Assembly (NCBI GenBank): GCA_041563315.1
Contig: JBFFNE010000013.1
Location: 1-52,933, forward strand
DNA length: 52,933 nucleotides
DNA from: JBFEYJ01 sp041563315
GTDB lineage: Bacteria > Pseudomonadota > Gammaproteobacteria > Thiohalomonadales > Thiohalomonadaceae
Direction of reading: 5' to 3'
In this document: piece by piece, positions 8,852-17,686 of the stretch
How positions within the stretch are numbered: position 1 is the first letter of the stretch
Layout of the letters: every line of letters starts with the position of its first letter
The notes under the pieces: generated by a model
Told to the model about the DNA's origin: nothing
Database searches by the model: none
The model's input: only the letters and a program-made list of their open reading frames with translations
Program-made: the position numbers and the translations under genes

Positions 8852-9427
8852 ATGGCCCCACGCGACTACGCCAAACGCACTACCAGCCGCAAGCCCCAGC
8901 CCGCCGTACCGGGCTGGGCATGGATGGTGATCGGCCTACTGGTCGGCCTGTTCATCGCCTTTCTGGTCTACCTCCAGCAAGGTGGCCGTGGTGACGCGCT
9001 AAAAAAATTGACCAGCGCTCCAGCACGGGCACCGGCCGCTGACACCCGTGCCGTCACCAAGACGCCATCGCCGGAAGCGCCCAAAAAACGCGAGGGGATC
9101 AGCTTCGACTTCTACAACATCCTGCCTGAGCTGGAGGTGGTGATACCGGCGGAAGAGCTGCAACCGGATGCCCCTGTTGCACAGGAAAAATCGACGTATT
9201 ACCTGCAGGTCGGCTCCTTCAAAAACAGTGCCGATGCCGAAGCGCGCAAGGCCGAATTGTTCCTGCTCAACTTCGCCCCCTCGGTGCAGACCGTTACCAT
9301 CGACGGTAACCAGACCTGGCACCGGGTGCGCATCGGGCCCTTTACAGACCGGCGCCGAGTGGATAAGGCGCGGCGCCGACTGCAGGACAACGGTATCGAT
9401 TTCATCATGCTCAAGGACAAGAGCTGA
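8852..9427 (+). CDS. ftsN: SPOR-domain cell division protein, FtsN-like
   Basis: 191-aa bitopic inner-membrane protein: a short basic cytoplasmic tail, one transmembrane helix (~22-41), a Pro/Ala-rich periplasmic linker, and a C-terminal SPOR domain (~113-188; YYLQVGSFKNSADAEA and HRVRIGPFTDRRRVDKA). SPOR domains bind denuded glycans at the septum. FtsN triggers constriction. The position directly after argS matches the usual ftsN locus, and size and topology fit. Assignment to FtsN rather than another SPOR protein relies partly on synteny. Confidence 0.85.
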   Translation: MAPRDYAKRTTSRKPQPAVPGWAWMVIGLLVGLFIAFLVYLQQGGRGDALKKLTSAPARAPAADTRAVTKTPSPEAPKKREGISFDFYNILPELEVVIPAEELQPDAPVAQEKSTYYLQVGSFKNSADAEARKAELFLLNFAPSVQTVTIDGNQTWHRVRIGPFTDRRRVDKARRRLQDNGIDFIMLKDKS

Positions 9428-9461
9428 AATTCAGTTCAAAATTCAATGTTCAAAGACTGTT

Positions 9462-9490
9462 ATTGTTCCCACGCTTTGCGTGGGAACAAT
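9462..9490. repeat. Palindromic REP-like repeat (GTTCCCACGC/GCGTGGGAAC)
   Basis: Perfect 13-bp arms (9462-9474 and 9478-9490) around a 3-nt TTT loop. Palindromes with this GTTCCCACGC core are common dispersed elements in gammaproteobacterial genomes. It lies between ftsN and the peptidase gene and could form a transcript-end hairpin, but it lacks a T-tract. Confidence 0.7.
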
Positions 9491-9544
9491 GTCCGGCCAA
9501 CCAGGTTCAAGGCCAAAGGTTTTTTAGGATGACGAGGAACGGAT

Positions 9545-9575
9545 CTTTGAACTTTCAGCTTTGAACTTGTAACTT
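9545..9575. repeat. Dispersed TTTGAACTTTCAGC-type repeat, copy 1
   Basis: Imperfect direct repetition of a TTGAAC-like unit. It shares the segment TTTGAACTTTCAGCYTTGAAC with the copy at 26021-26060. Related fragments lie at 1-20 (TTTCAAC orientation), 9428-9456, 14738-14750 and 25847-25857. It sits in intergenic DNA just before the YugP-like gene. Nature unknown. Confidence 0.5.
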
Positions 9576-9582
9576 ACCCATC

Positions 9583-10269
9583 ATGCCCTACCTCCTCCTT
9601 ATCGCTCTCATCCTCGCCCTGGTGTTCGGCCCGCAGTTGTGGGCCCGCTGGTCCTTTCGTCGCCACAGTAAACCGCGCAATGATATCCCCGGTACCGGCG
9701 CCGAGCTGGCGCGCCACCTGCTGAAGAAGATGAACATCACCGATGTCGGAGTAGAGTCCACCGACAAGGGTGATCACTATGACCCGGAAGCACGCATGGT
9801 GCGCCTCACCCCCGCCAACCACGACGGCCGATCGCTCACTGCCGTAGCGGTAGCCGCCCACGAGGTGGGCCACGCGATCCAGCATCACCGTAATGAGAAG
9901 ATGCTCATCAGGCGCACCCGGCTGATTCGCACAACGCAGCTGGCGCAGCAGCTCGGCGCCGGCCTGATGTTCGCTATCCCGGTGATCACCGCCCTCACCC
10001 GCCTGCCCCAGAGCGGCCTGTTGCTGTTCCTGGCAGGACTCGCCACCATGGGCACCGCTACCCTGGTGCACCTGGTGACACTGCCGGTGGAGTGGGACGC
10101 CAGTTTTCGCAAGGCGTTGCCGCTGCTGACCCACGGGCGCTATATCAGCGTGCGTGACGAGAAGGCGGTGCGACAAGTCCTCCGCGCCGCCGCCTTGACC
10201 TATGTTGCCGCTTCACTCGCCAGCTTGCTCAATCTGGCACGCTGGTTCGCCCTGCTACGGCGGGCATAA
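9583..10269 (+). CDS. YugP-like zinc metallopeptidase (membrane)
   Basis: 228-aa integral membrane protein of the neutral zinc metallopeptidase family (YugP/DUF-type). It has an N-terminal transmembrane segment (~2-20), an HExxH zinc motif as AAHEVGHAIQH (His93, Glu94, His97), two central transmembrane helices (~115-160), and a conserved LPVEWDASFRKAL segment followed by a C-terminal hydrophobic helix. The family is widespread and its substrate is unknown. It stands as a single gene. Confidence 0.85.
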   Translation: MPYLLLIALILALVFGPQLWARWSFRRHSKPRNDIPGTGAELARHLLKKMNITDVGVESTDKGDHYDPEARMVRLTPANHDGRSLTAVAVAAHEVGHAIQHHRNEKMLIRRTRLIRTTQLAQQLGAGLMFAIPVITALTRLPQSGLLLFLAGLATMGTATLVHLVTLPVEWDASFRKALPLLTHGRYISVRDEKAVRQVLRAAALTYVAASLASLLNLARWFALLRRA

Positions 10270-10383
10270 GCGGGCTTTTTGGTGCAGGCATACTGTGCAT
10301 ATAATGGGTCAGTTTCAGCAATGAAGTGATTGCGCACCCCAGCGTAACTCATGGAATGTTTTAGTCAGCTAAGGAGTAACGAC

Positions 10384-10779
10384 ATGAAGAAACTTCTATT
10401 CAAGGTTTTTTTGGTTGCGATTGGTATCGCTGCCATCATCGGCTGCCGCGGGGCACCAATATACAATGTCGATAATGTTGCGGTCATCAGCAGCACTGAC
10501 AAGAAACTCAGCATGGAGCAGGTAAAGACCGCCATTATCCGTGGCGGCGCTAACCGTGGCTGGGCCATGAAAGCGGCCGGCAATGGCCTTGTCATTGGCA
10601 CTCTCCACCTGCGCGGCACCCTGTCCGTGGTAGAGATAAAATACAACACCAAGAGCTACAGCATCACCCACAAAGACAGCCAGGGCCTAGGCTACAATGG
10701 TGAAAGTATCCATAGGAGATACAATTCCTGGGTGCAGAACCTGCAGTCCAGCATCACCAATGAAATGAGCTTGATGTAA
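10384..10779 (+). CDS. Small predicted lipoprotein, unknown function
   Basis: 131-aa exported lipoprotein: MKKLLFKVFLVAIGIAAIIGC has a lysine-rich n-region, hydrophobic core and a lipobox-like IIGC ending at Cys21. The mature part is a small alpha/beta domain with two halves (MEQVKTAIIRGGANRGW and LSVVEIKYNTKSYSITHKDS). The start at 10384 is supported by AAGGAG 11 bp upstream; the reading frame extends upstream to 10351 without a better start. Similar short lipoproteins occur in other proteobacteria without known function. A strong terminator follows directly. Confidence 0.7.
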   Translation: MKKLLFKVFLVAIGIAAIIGCRGAPIYNVDNVAVISSTDKKLSMEQVKTAIIRGGANRGWAMKAAGNGLVIGTLHLRGTLSVVEIKYNTKSYSITHKDSQGLGYNGESIHRRYNSWVQNLQSSITNEMSLM

Positions 10780-10780
10780 C

Positions 10781-10813
10781 AAAAAGGCGCGCCATAAGGC
10801 GCGCCTTTTTTCT
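10781..10813 (+). terminator. Bidirectional-looking intrinsic terminator after the lipoprotein gene
   Basis: Perfect GC stem GGCGCGCC/GGCGCGCC with loop ATAA, flanked by AAAAA on the left and TTTTTT on the right. It can end the plus-strand lipoprotein transcript and, read from the other side, the minus-strand polyene operon whose last gene stops at 10834. Confidence 0.9.
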
Positions 10814-10833
10814 TGAGCCACAGAAGCCAGCGG

Positions 10834-11589
10834 CTATTCCATTACGATCCCTTTCCTGCGCGTGGTCAGGGCCCGCCACAAACCCGGCAGGAACATTCCT
10901 CGCGTAAACAGTTTCCAGGCCACCATTCGCACGATCAGGGTGATATCGGCTACCGGACGAAAATGGCTACGCCGTGCGCCATGCTGATAGACCGAAGCGA
11001 TGGGTAATGAAACGGAAGGAAAACCACGGCGAATACCGATGATCAACACCTCACTCTCGAACACGAAGCCATAACGACGGTCATTGCGTGGGGTGAATCC
11101 CCGGAGTAGCCCAGCGGGATAGAGCCGGAAGCCCGACTGACTATCATGTACCCACTGCCCCGCCGCCCATGAGATCCAGAAATCGGCAAAATTGTTGGCA
11201 AACAGTCTTGCCCGCGGTGCCGAGTCGCGGTTTTGCAGACGAGCGGCTATCAGGCTATGGTCAGGGTACCGTTGTGCCGCAGCCATCAACCGGGGAATAT
11301 CCGCCGGGTCGTGCTGCCCATCGCCATCGAGTGTCACCACCGCCTCGGCACCTTGCTGTAGCGCATAGCGCATCCCATTCCACAGGCTGGCCGCTTTACC
11401 AGCATTCTGCTCATTCTGCAGTACCGTTAATGGCAGCCCCTCCAGCTGGGCAACGGTATCGTCACTGGAGCCGTCATCAACCACGACAACCCGAGAACAG
11501 TACTCAAGTGTACGGCTGGCGACATCACGAATCGTTGCCGCTTCATTGTAGGCGGGAATCACTACCACGACATTCAAGGGGCTGCTCAC
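10834..11589 (-). CDS. Glycosyltransferase family 2, last gene of the aryl-polyene-like operon
   Basis: 251-aa GT-A glycosyltransferase. It has VVVVIPAYNEAATIRD, the nucleotide-sugar-binding VVVVDDGSSDDT, and the metal-binding TLDGDGQHDPADI, as in dolichyl-phosphate-mannose-synthase-like enzymes. The C-terminal part has a basic RRSHFRPVADI segment and a hydrophobic stretch near the end, consistent with membrane association. It follows the ketoreductase with no gap. In aryl polyene clusters, GT2 and acyltransferase functions are thought to attach the pigment to a lipid anchor; that role here is inferred from context. Confidence 0.85.
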   Translation of the reverse strand: MSSPLNVVVVIPAYNEAATIRDVASRTLEYCSRVVVVDDGSSDDTVAQLEGLPLTVLQNEQNAGKAASLWNGMRYALQQGAEAVVTLDGDGQHDPADIPRLMAAAQRYPDHSLIAARLQNRDSAPRARLFANNFADFWISWAAGQWVHDSQSGFRLYPAGLLRGFTPRNDRRYGFVFESEVLIIGIRRGFPSVSLPIASVYQHGARRSHFRPVADITLIVRMVAWKLFTRGMFLPGLWRALTTRRKGIVME

Positions 11590-12309
11590 CTAGGCCATTG
11601 CTCCGTTAATGCCAATTACCTGGCCTGAAATATAACCGGCCTCGTCTGAGGCGAGGAAAGCCACCAGCGCCGCTACCTCTTCGGCCCTACCGGCACGTTT
11701 CATCGGCACCTGTGTCTTTATCGCCTTGTCGTCAAACAACTGACCGGTCATGCTGCCCTCGATGATACCGGGTGCAACCACGTTGGCCGTTATACCGCGC
11801 GAGGCCAGTTCGACCGCCAGCGACTTGCTAGCCCCGTGCAGGCCGGCCTTGGCCGCCGCATAGTTGGCCTGACCGCGGTTACCCAATACGCCCGCGATGG
11901 AGGAGAGACTGATCACCCGCCCCCAACGGGTCGACATCATCGGCAGCAATAATGGCTGGGTAACATTGAAAAAACCGTTGAGCGAGACATCGAGCACCCT
12001 CTGCCACTGTTCGGTGCTCATACCCGCCATGGGTGCATCATCATGGACACCGGCATTATTCACCAGTACCTGGATCGGGGACTGAGCAGACACAACAGTG
12101 AGCGCTTCCTTACACGCAGCGGGATCGGTCACATCAAACACAACCACTTCTGCGCTAGCGCCGGCCTCTGCGATCTCAGCCACCACCGCCTCTGCCCGCG
12201 CGGGACGGCTATTCGCATGCACCAACACGTGCATGCCATCACTTGCCAGACGCCGGCAGATAGCCGAACCGATATCGCCACTGCCACCGGTGACCAATGC
12301 GCGTTTCAT
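11590..12309 (-). CDS. 3-oxoacyl-ACP reductase (ApeQ/FabG-like)
   Basis: 239-aa short-chain dehydrogenase that reduces beta-ketoacyl-ACP with NADPH during chain elongation. The cofactor motif is TGGSGDIG (7-14), the NNAG motif is VNNAGVHD, and the catalytic residues are Ser136/137, Tyr150 and Lys154 (ANYAAAKAG). All are intact. Its ATG overlaps the end of the dehydratase gene by 4 bp. Context, two dehydratases with a KS/CLF pair and no enoyl reductase, points to polyene rather than saturated fatty acid synthesis. Confidence 0.9.
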   Translation of the reverse strand: MKRALVTGGSGDIGSAICRRLASDGMHVLVHANSRPARAEAVVAEIAEAGASAEVVVFDVTDPAACKEALTVVSAQSPIQVLVNNAGVHDDAPMAGMSTEQWQRVLDVSLNGFFNVTQPLLLPMMSTRWGRVISLSSIAGVLGNRGQANYAAAKAGLHGASKSLAVELASRGITANVVAPGIIEGSMTGQLFDDKAIKTQVPMKRAGRAEEVAALVAFLASDEAGYISGQVIGINGAMA

Positions 12310-12749
12310 ACGCCCTGCTCCTGCTGTGTCATCACAGTGATCCGCCCGGCAAGCAATGGCTCTCCTGCCGCTAAAACGGTGAACTCGTACATAAAACTAC
12401 CACCACTGCGCATCAGCTCCTTCGCTACGATACGCAGTGGCCCCGGCTGGTCATCGAGCCGCTCGGCGTTGAGCTGCACATCGCGCAGTGCCGCAAGGAA
12501 GCCGGCAGGGTTCTCGCTACCCGCTTCTCGCGCGAGCAATCCGCCATGCACGGCCATCGCCTGGGCGGCATATTCGACGCCGTGTACTGCTGCCAGCACA
12601 CCTTCACTACGCAACGGATTTGCCTCGTCCGTGTGTGAATTGCTGATGCAGACGATTTGCTGCGCATTCCACGACTCTACCCCATCGATCAGGCACATCG
12701 CCCCGTCGTGGGGAATGAGCGCACACAGCTCATCACGGGTAATTAGCAT
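12306..12749 (-). CDS. 3-hydroxyacyl-ACP dehydratase (ApeP-like)
   Basis: 147-aa hotdog-fold protein related to the dehydratases of aryl polyene clusters. Visible marks are LIPHDGAMCLIDGV near the N terminus (His14), AAVHGVEYAAQAMAVHGGL as the hotdog helix, and a C-terminal strand GEPLLAGRITVMTQ. It would dehydrate the 3-hydroxyacyl-ACP made by the ketoreductase to give the conjugated double bond. It overlaps both neighbours, showing translational coupling. A second, shorter dehydratase lies at 18554-18868. Confidence 0.85.
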   Translation of the reverse strand: MLITRDELCALIPHDGAMCLIDGVESWNAQQIVCISNSHTDEANPLRSEGVLAAVHGVEYAAQAMAVHGGLLAREAGSENPAGFLAALRDVQLNAERLDDQPGPLRIVAKELMRSGGSFMYEFTVLAAGEPLLAGRITVMTQQEQGV

Positions 12750-13546
12750 GTCAGCTCCAGCGCTAATACCGTGCCATCGTGATAGGCAAGGTTTACTGTT
12801 GCTGACTCACCCCGCGCCAGTTGGGACAACAACGGCAAGGCCTGCGCTGCGGCATTCTGTGTCTGCAACGAGGAGAAAGCCGTGGGAAGCATCGCGGAAA
12901 CGCTACCCTCTTGCGGTGATATCAGCCCCAGACTGGCAAGTCGTGAACCTCCCTGATTTTTAGACGCCAGTACCAGAGCCACAGCAAAGGGGCTATGACT
13001 GTCACCGAATGGGGCAAGCGTTTCCGGCAAGGCGATGTCATAGGCCACCAACAACACCGGTTCCCCCTCGCTGGCAACAAAGGCTGCCGCTTCCAGCAGG
13101 CCTGCAGTGAAGCTGGCGCCAGCGGCAGCAATGCTGGTGGAGAAGCGCCGCGCCACGCCGGCTATCGCCCAGTAGCCGGCTGGAGCGTTGTGCACCGAGT
13201 TATGAAACTGGGTTGGGGAGACCGGTTTTTCCGGCAAGGCCAGCGCTTCGCACAGGCGATCGACAATAAATGTATCCCCCTCTGCCGAGGCGAAGACACA
13301 GGCCAACTGCGCCGCCTCGATGCCACTGTGTCGCTGCGCCTCTTCTGCCGCCTGGATCGCCAGTTTGATGAGCTGGGTGGTGCGACGTCGCTCATTGGGT
13401 GGCAGCAGCTCGGGCTTGAGCGGCGGCAGTTCGGTCGGCTCGAAGGGCTGCTCGCCACGCAGTAGCGGTGCGGCCTGTGCCCAGTTCGTCAGGCCAGGGC
13501 CGACCACACCGATACCGCAGATATCCACACTCAGTAACGTGTTCAT
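12743..13546 (-). CDS. Beta-ketoacyl synthase-like protein, chain-length-factor type
   Basis: 267-aa protein with only the N-terminal thiolase-like domain (ketoacyl-synt_2-like). The conserved segment QFHNSVHNAPAGYWAIAG stands where the nucleophile loop should be, and the catalytic Cys is absent, as in the CLF-like partners of aryl polyene ketosynthases (ApeC type). The open frame runs upstream to 13792, but a GGAAGGAGAG ribosome site precedes the ATG at 13546, which overlaps the KS stop (ATGA). It probably forms a heterodimer with the adjacent ketosynthase; this is inference. Confidence 0.85.
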   Translation of the reverse strand: MNTLLSVDICGIGVVGPGLTNWAQAAPLLRGEQPFEPTELPPLKPELLPPNERRRTTQLIKLAIQAAEEAQRHSGIEAAQLACVFASAEGDTFIVDRLCEALALPEKPVSPTQFHNSVHNAPAGYWAIAGVARRFSTSIAAAGASFTAGLLEAAAFVASEGEPVLLVAYDIALPETLAPFGDSHSPFAVALVLASKNQGGSRLASLGLISPQEGSVSAMLPTAFSSLQTQNAAAQALPLLSQLARGESATVNLAYHDGTVLALELTC

Positions 13547-14736
13547 GCCTCTCTCCTTCCCAATAGGAGGCTGCAGTTGCTGCCGCCGAAGCCAAAGGAG
13601 TTGCTCATCGCGATGTTGACCGACTGCTCCCGGTTCTGCAGCAGAACTCCGGCATTCAGCCCCTCCTCCTTCTGCTCGGTATTGAGACTGGCCGGCAAAA
13701 ATCCGTGCTCGATGCTCAACGCGGAAAAAATGGCCTCGGTGATCCCGGCGGCGCCCAGAGTATGGCCGGTCCAGCCCTTGGTCGAGCTGCACGCTGTCGC
13801 ATTGCCAAACAGGCGCGTCACCGCTCTGTCCTCGGAGCGATCATTGGATGGGGTGGCGGTGCCATGCAGATTAATATAATCGACCGCCTGCGTTTCAATC
13901 CCCGCACGCTCCAGTGCCTGTTGCATCGCTGCCACGGCACCATCCCCCTCCGGGTGCGGGGTCGACATATGGTAGGCGTCACTGCTCTCACCGTACCCCA
14001 GAAGCTGCACGGCTCCCTCTACTGCCGAGGCTGGTTCCAGCAGTGCAAAGCCAGCCCCTTCGCCGATATTGATACCGTTGCGCTGCGCATCCCAGGGACG
14101 GCACTTTTCGCTGGAGACCAGCTCCAGTGAATTAAAGCCGTAGAGGGTGGTCTGGCACAGGCTGTCGACACCACCCACTACCGCCGCATCGCATAACCCG
14201 GCGGCAATGTAGCGACTCGCCGTAGCGAATACCTTGGCGCTGGAGGAGCAGGCGGTGGATATCACCAGCGCCGGACCTGCCAGGCCAAGGAACTCCCGGC
14301 AGAAGGCGCTGAGCGAGAACGGATTCTGAGTCTGGCGATAATGATATCCAGCGGGCAATGCCCCTGCCTCATTTCGCATCGCGTAGGCCCGCTCGGTCTC
14401 CTCAATGCCAGAGGTACTGGTCCCCAGGAACAGGCCAATGCGAGATGCGCCGTGGCGTTTTACCGCGGCAGCCACCGCTGCGCTAAAACCGTCCTGCTCC
14501 AGGCCAAGCCGAGCCAAGCGGTTATTGCGGCACTCATAATCGGAGAGTGCGGCGGGAAGCGCTGCTTGCTCGATATCATCGACCCGGCCGATCCAGGTAG
14601 ACAGGGGAGCTGGCTCGTAGTCGTTGACACGAAGGCCACTATGACCCAGGCGCAATGCTTCCAGAGAGGCTGCCAGACCGTGACCGAGGGCATTCACCAC
14701 AGTGTAGCGGGTCAGGACGAGGGGGAGCTGTGACAT
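13543..14736 (-). CDS. Beta-ketoacyl-ACP synthase (aryl polyene type)
   Basis: 397-aa condensing enzyme with a complete Cys-His-His set: TACSSSAKV (Cys163), HGTATPSND (His291) and STKGWTGHTLGAAG (Lys320, His325). The C terminus SNSFGFGGSNCSLLLG is typical of FabF-like synthases. It condenses the growing acyl chain with malonyl-ACP. The first codon of the open frame is TTG (14739); the ATG at 14736 is more likely. It is coupled to the CLF-like gene by an ATGA overlap. Most aryl polyene clusters carry one or two further ketosynthases; only this active one is present here. Confidence 0.92.
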   Translation of the reverse strand: MSQLPLVLTRYTVVNALGHGLAASLEALRLGHSGLRVNDYEPAPLSTWIGRVDDIEQAALPAALSDYECRNNRLARLGLEQDGFSAAVAAAVKRHGASRIGLFLGTSTSGIEETERAYAMRNEAGALPAGYHYRQTQNPFSLSAFCREFLGLAGPALVISTACSSSAKVFATASRYIAAGLCDAAVVGGVDSLCQTTLYGFNSLELVSSEKCRPWDAQRNGINIGEGAGFALLEPASAVEGAVQLLGYGESSDAYHMSTPHPEGDGAVAAMQQALERAGIETQAVDYINLHGTATPSNDRSEDRAVTRLFGNATACSSTKGWTGHTLGAAGITEAIFSALSIEHGFLPASLNTEQKEEGLNAGVLLQNREQSVNIAMSNSFGFGGSNCSLLLGRREA

Positions 14737-14778
14737 CAATTTTCAACTTTCTGTTACGCCCGACTCTGCCGGCCAGGC

Positions 14779-17091
14779 TCATTCAAGATCCGGCTGCGCG
14801 GCAACCGCGGACAACCAGGCAAAACCGTAGCTGGCGCTTACGCCAAGAAAAACCGTCAGGCCGATAGCGTGCAGTACAGGCAAACGGGAAAAGGAGAGGA
14901 TACCAAAAACCGTGAGGGTAGAGATAGCACATACCAATAAAGCATGACCGGTACGCCGGCGATCGGCCGCCAGATCACGGCGCGAAAAGAAAAGGCTGTA
15001 GTCGATACCTATCCCCAGCACCAGCAGTAGCGCGGTGAGATGAAACAGGGAGAGTCGCTCACCGAGTAGATGCAATAACGCAATAGTCACGGCAAGCGCC
15101 GTTGCCACCGGCAGCAACACCACCAGGACCCGCCGGATTTGGCGCAGCCCCCACCACAAAAGCACCGCGATCAGCAGTGCTCCCCACCACAGGTTCTGCA
15201 GCGCCGCATCGCGAAAGCCATTGATCAGGTCATTGGTACCGGCCTTGAGGTCGAGAAAGTGCAATCCCGGTATCCTCTGCTGTTCGCTCCAGTTGGCCAG
15301 AGAGGTTGTCCCTTGTACCCCACTCAAGCGCAGCAGCGCCCACCATCTCCCATCACGTTCGAACAGCAGTGGCGCGATACGTGTGGCGAACAGGGTGGTG
15401 TCCATATCTGCCGGCGTCAGCGGCGTCAATTGCCGGCTGTGGTTGATTTGCTCGATGAACGGCACAAACGCCTCCTCGCGAAATGGCAGCCCCTCCTGGG
15501 CTGCCGTCAGTGCCTGGCGCAACGCCTGTTCCTCGGGCAACTGCTGCTGCCTTGCCTGCTGGCGGGCAATGCTAGGCAGCCACTGCGCTGCCATCTGATA
15601 ACCCTCAATGGCCCCCTCCCTGCGCAGCCTCTCCAGTGGTTCTCGCAGAGCCTCGCTCTGCTGCAAGACCGTCTCGGCATCGACCGCTTCGATCAGCAGC
15701 ATCTGATTCATATCCGCCACCGACAGCGCCTCGCGCAATGTCCTGTCCTGCTGGCGCAGGTGCTCCGGCACAGGACTAAGTGCCGCCACATCCTGCTCCC
15801 ACAACGGCTGGTCACTCTGCACCAGTAACAGAACGCTACTGCCAAACAGCAGGAGAGGCAGTAGGCGCGCCAGCAGGAGAAAACGCCCTTCACCAGAGGG
15901 AACAGGGAACGCGAAGGTGGCTCCCGCCCATTGTGGCGGCAGTCCAATGGGGACAACCCAGCGGGTAACGGCAGCAGCGGTCAGCAGCCCACTGATGGTA
16001 AACACACCCAGCTGCACCAGGCCATCGAAAGGGGTGGCGATCATCGCCAGATAACCGGCGGCTGTACTTACCACGCCCAGGCGCAGCGTCGGCCAGATTC
16101 GCGCTAGCGTCTGCTGGGGCGTGCAGCCCGGCTGCAGGTGACTGAACAGGTGGATGGGGTAATCGATAGCCACACCGAGTAAGGTGATACCGAAAGCAAG
16201 GGTAATACCATGCACCGTGCCGAACAGCACCGAGGTTATCGCCAGCGCAACGATAAACCCGCTCAACAGCGGCAGAGTGCTGAGCAGCCACAGCCGTGGG
16301 GAACGGTAGGCCAGCAGCAGGATGAGCAACACCGCCACACTGGCGACGAGGCTCAGCCACTGGGATTCGTTGCGTATTGTCTCGCGACTGGCTACAGCGA
16401 TCGCTGCTGCGCCGCTGACAAACAGTTGCGCCTCGCCTCGCTCATCAAGCGAGGCAAAGGCGGCGTGAATCTGTTCGATGTTGTGTTGCTGGGCATCCAG
16501 GTCAAACCCGCCGGCCTGGCTCTCAGCAAACAGCAGCGCCCGGCCGTCATCGGCGAACCAGACCCCGTGCTGCACACGGGGTGAACGCTCCCCCTGCCAC
16601 TGGCGTAAAAACTGGCGGAACGCAGCGGTCGGATCCGCCGCCAGGGTTTGGGTGGTAAAGGCGCCTAGTGGTGAATTCAGTTCCTGTAGCCGCTGCTGCA
16701 GCGCCTGGCGCAGTGTTGACTCACTAAAATCCAGCGGCCCGGAATCCAGCAGGTAGCGATAGGGAAACCAGCGTGCCTGCTCGGCCTCGTCCAGTCCGTT
16801 CTCGCCATTGACCACGCGCGCAAACCGTCCAGCGGTGGTCAGATTCGCCGACAACGCCCGGCTTAGGGCTGCAAGCCGTTGCGGATCCTCGCCGTCGATG
16901 GCGAGCATCAGTAACCGTGCTGAGGCCCCATCACGTAACTCATTGAGCACCAGTTGATGTAGCGGGTCGCTGCTGCGGGGCAGAAACAGACTCATATCGG
17001 TGCTTAAGCGAAGGTTTGTGGTGATCAGCACCAGGGCAAGCGCCAGCAGCGCCAGCCAGGCACTCAATACCCGGGAGCGCTTATGGCGCAC
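14779..17091 (-). CDS. MMPL/RND-type exporter
   Basis: 770-aa inner-membrane transporter of the MMPL family. Transmembrane helices appear in two blocks (residue ~10-25 then ~245-420, and ~650-765), separated by periplasmic loops (~30-240, ~430-640). Recognisable are FGITLLGVAIDYPIHLFSH in the first block and LVLGIGIDYSLFFSRR in the second, the family's central charged helix. Aryl polyene clusters encode such an exporter, thought to move the pigment or its lipid conjugate outward. The start overlaps the LolA-like gene by 11 bp. Confidence 0.9.
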   Translation of the reverse strand: MRHKRSRVLSAWLALLALALVLITTNLRLSTDMSLFLPRSSDPLHQLVLNELRDGASARLLMLAIDGEDPQRLAALSRALSANLTTAGRFARVVNGENGLDEAEQARWFPYRYLLDSGPLDFSESTLRQALQQRLQELNSPLGAFTTQTLAADPTAAFRQFLRQWQGERSPRVQHGVWFADDGRALLFAESQAGGFDLDAQQHNIEQIHAAFASLDERGEAQLFVSGAAAIAVASRETIRNESQWLSLVASVAVLLILLLAYRSPRLWLLSTLPLLSGFIVALAITSVLFGTVHGITLAFGITLLGVAIDYPIHLFSHLQPGCTPQQTLARIWPTLRLGVVSTAAGYLAMIATPFDGLVQLGVFTISGLLTAAAVTRWVVPIGLPPQWAGATFAFPVPSGEGRFLLLARLLPLLLFGSSVLLLVQSDQPLWEQDVAALSPVPEHLRQQDRTLREALSVADMNQMLLIEAVDAETVLQQSEALREPLERLRREGAIEGYQMAAQWLPSIARQQARQQQLPEEQALRQALTAAQEGLPFREEAFVPFIEQINHSRQLTPLTPADMDTTLFATRIAPLLFERDGRWWALLRLSGVQGTTSLANWSEQQRIPGLHFLDLKAGTNDLINGFRDAALQNLWWGALLIAVLLWWGLRQIRRVLVVLLPVATALAVTIALLHLLGERLSLFHLTALLLVLGIGIDYSLFFSRRDLAADRRRTGHALLVCAISTLTVFGILSFSRLPVLHAIGLTVFLGVSASYGFAWLSAVAAQPDLE

Positions 17092-17686
17092 TGTCCCCCC
17101 GAATCGTCAACACCGTGCTGTCACCCCCTTGCTCCAGGGTCGTCACCTGCTGCAAGTGGATTCCTTTGCCGCGGATCTCGACTTCACGGATCACTCTGGC
17201 CATCGCTTTGTCGCGCGGCACCAGGGTAAGCACCCAAGCCTTCGCTTCGCCGTCGAACGTCACGCGGTAATAGCGCTGCAGGGTCGCCAGGTCACCGGCC
17301 AGGGTAGCGCGGAACGAGGCTACAAAGGCTTGCAGTGCGGGCTGGGCATCGAGCGTTACCTCACGCTCCCCCCCTTGATCCTCCTCGATTCTCAACCGCT
17401 CACCGTCGATCTCGTAGCTTCCCTGTCCACCTTTGTGCACAATCTTTTTCAGGTAGTCAGGTGCTATATAAAGCAGCTCACCGGATGAGCGTAATGGCAC
17501 ACCGAGCAGGCTAATCCGGCGCTCCTCGTCAAAATCGACCCGGCTCTGTTTGACCTCTGCCAGTTGCGCCATCAGTGTCTGTAACGACCACTCGCCGGCC
17601 TGAGCCCCCGCTAGCCACAGGCTGAGACAGAGGCCGAGAATGAGCCTGGCCACGCCAATCCTATTGCTTGTGATTCCAGTAGTCAT
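17081..17686 (-). CDS. LolA-like outer membrane lipoprotein carrier protein
   Basis: 201-aa periplasmic protein with a signal peptide (RLILGLCLSLWLAGAQA, cut before GEW) and a LolA/LolB-like half-barrel (SRVDFDEERRISLLGVPLRS, GELLYIAPDYLKKI, TLDAQPALQAF). This divergent LolA family is standard in aryl polyene clusters, next to the MMPL exporter, where it may ferry the lipid-linked product to the outer membrane. The ORF can be read upstream to 17929 inside the acyltransferase gene, but the signal peptide fixes the start near 17686, overlapping that gene by 26 bp. Confidence 0.85.
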   Translation of the reverse strand: MTTGITSNRIGVARLILGLCLSLWLAGAQAGEWSLQTLMAQLAEVKQSRVDFDEERRISLLGVPLRSSGELLYIAPDYLKKIVHKGGQGSYEIDGERLRIEEDQGGEREVTLDAQPALQAFVASFRATLAGDLATLQRYYRVTFDGEAKAWVLTLVPRDKAMARVIREVEIRGKGIHLQQVTTLEQGGDSTVLTIRGDSAP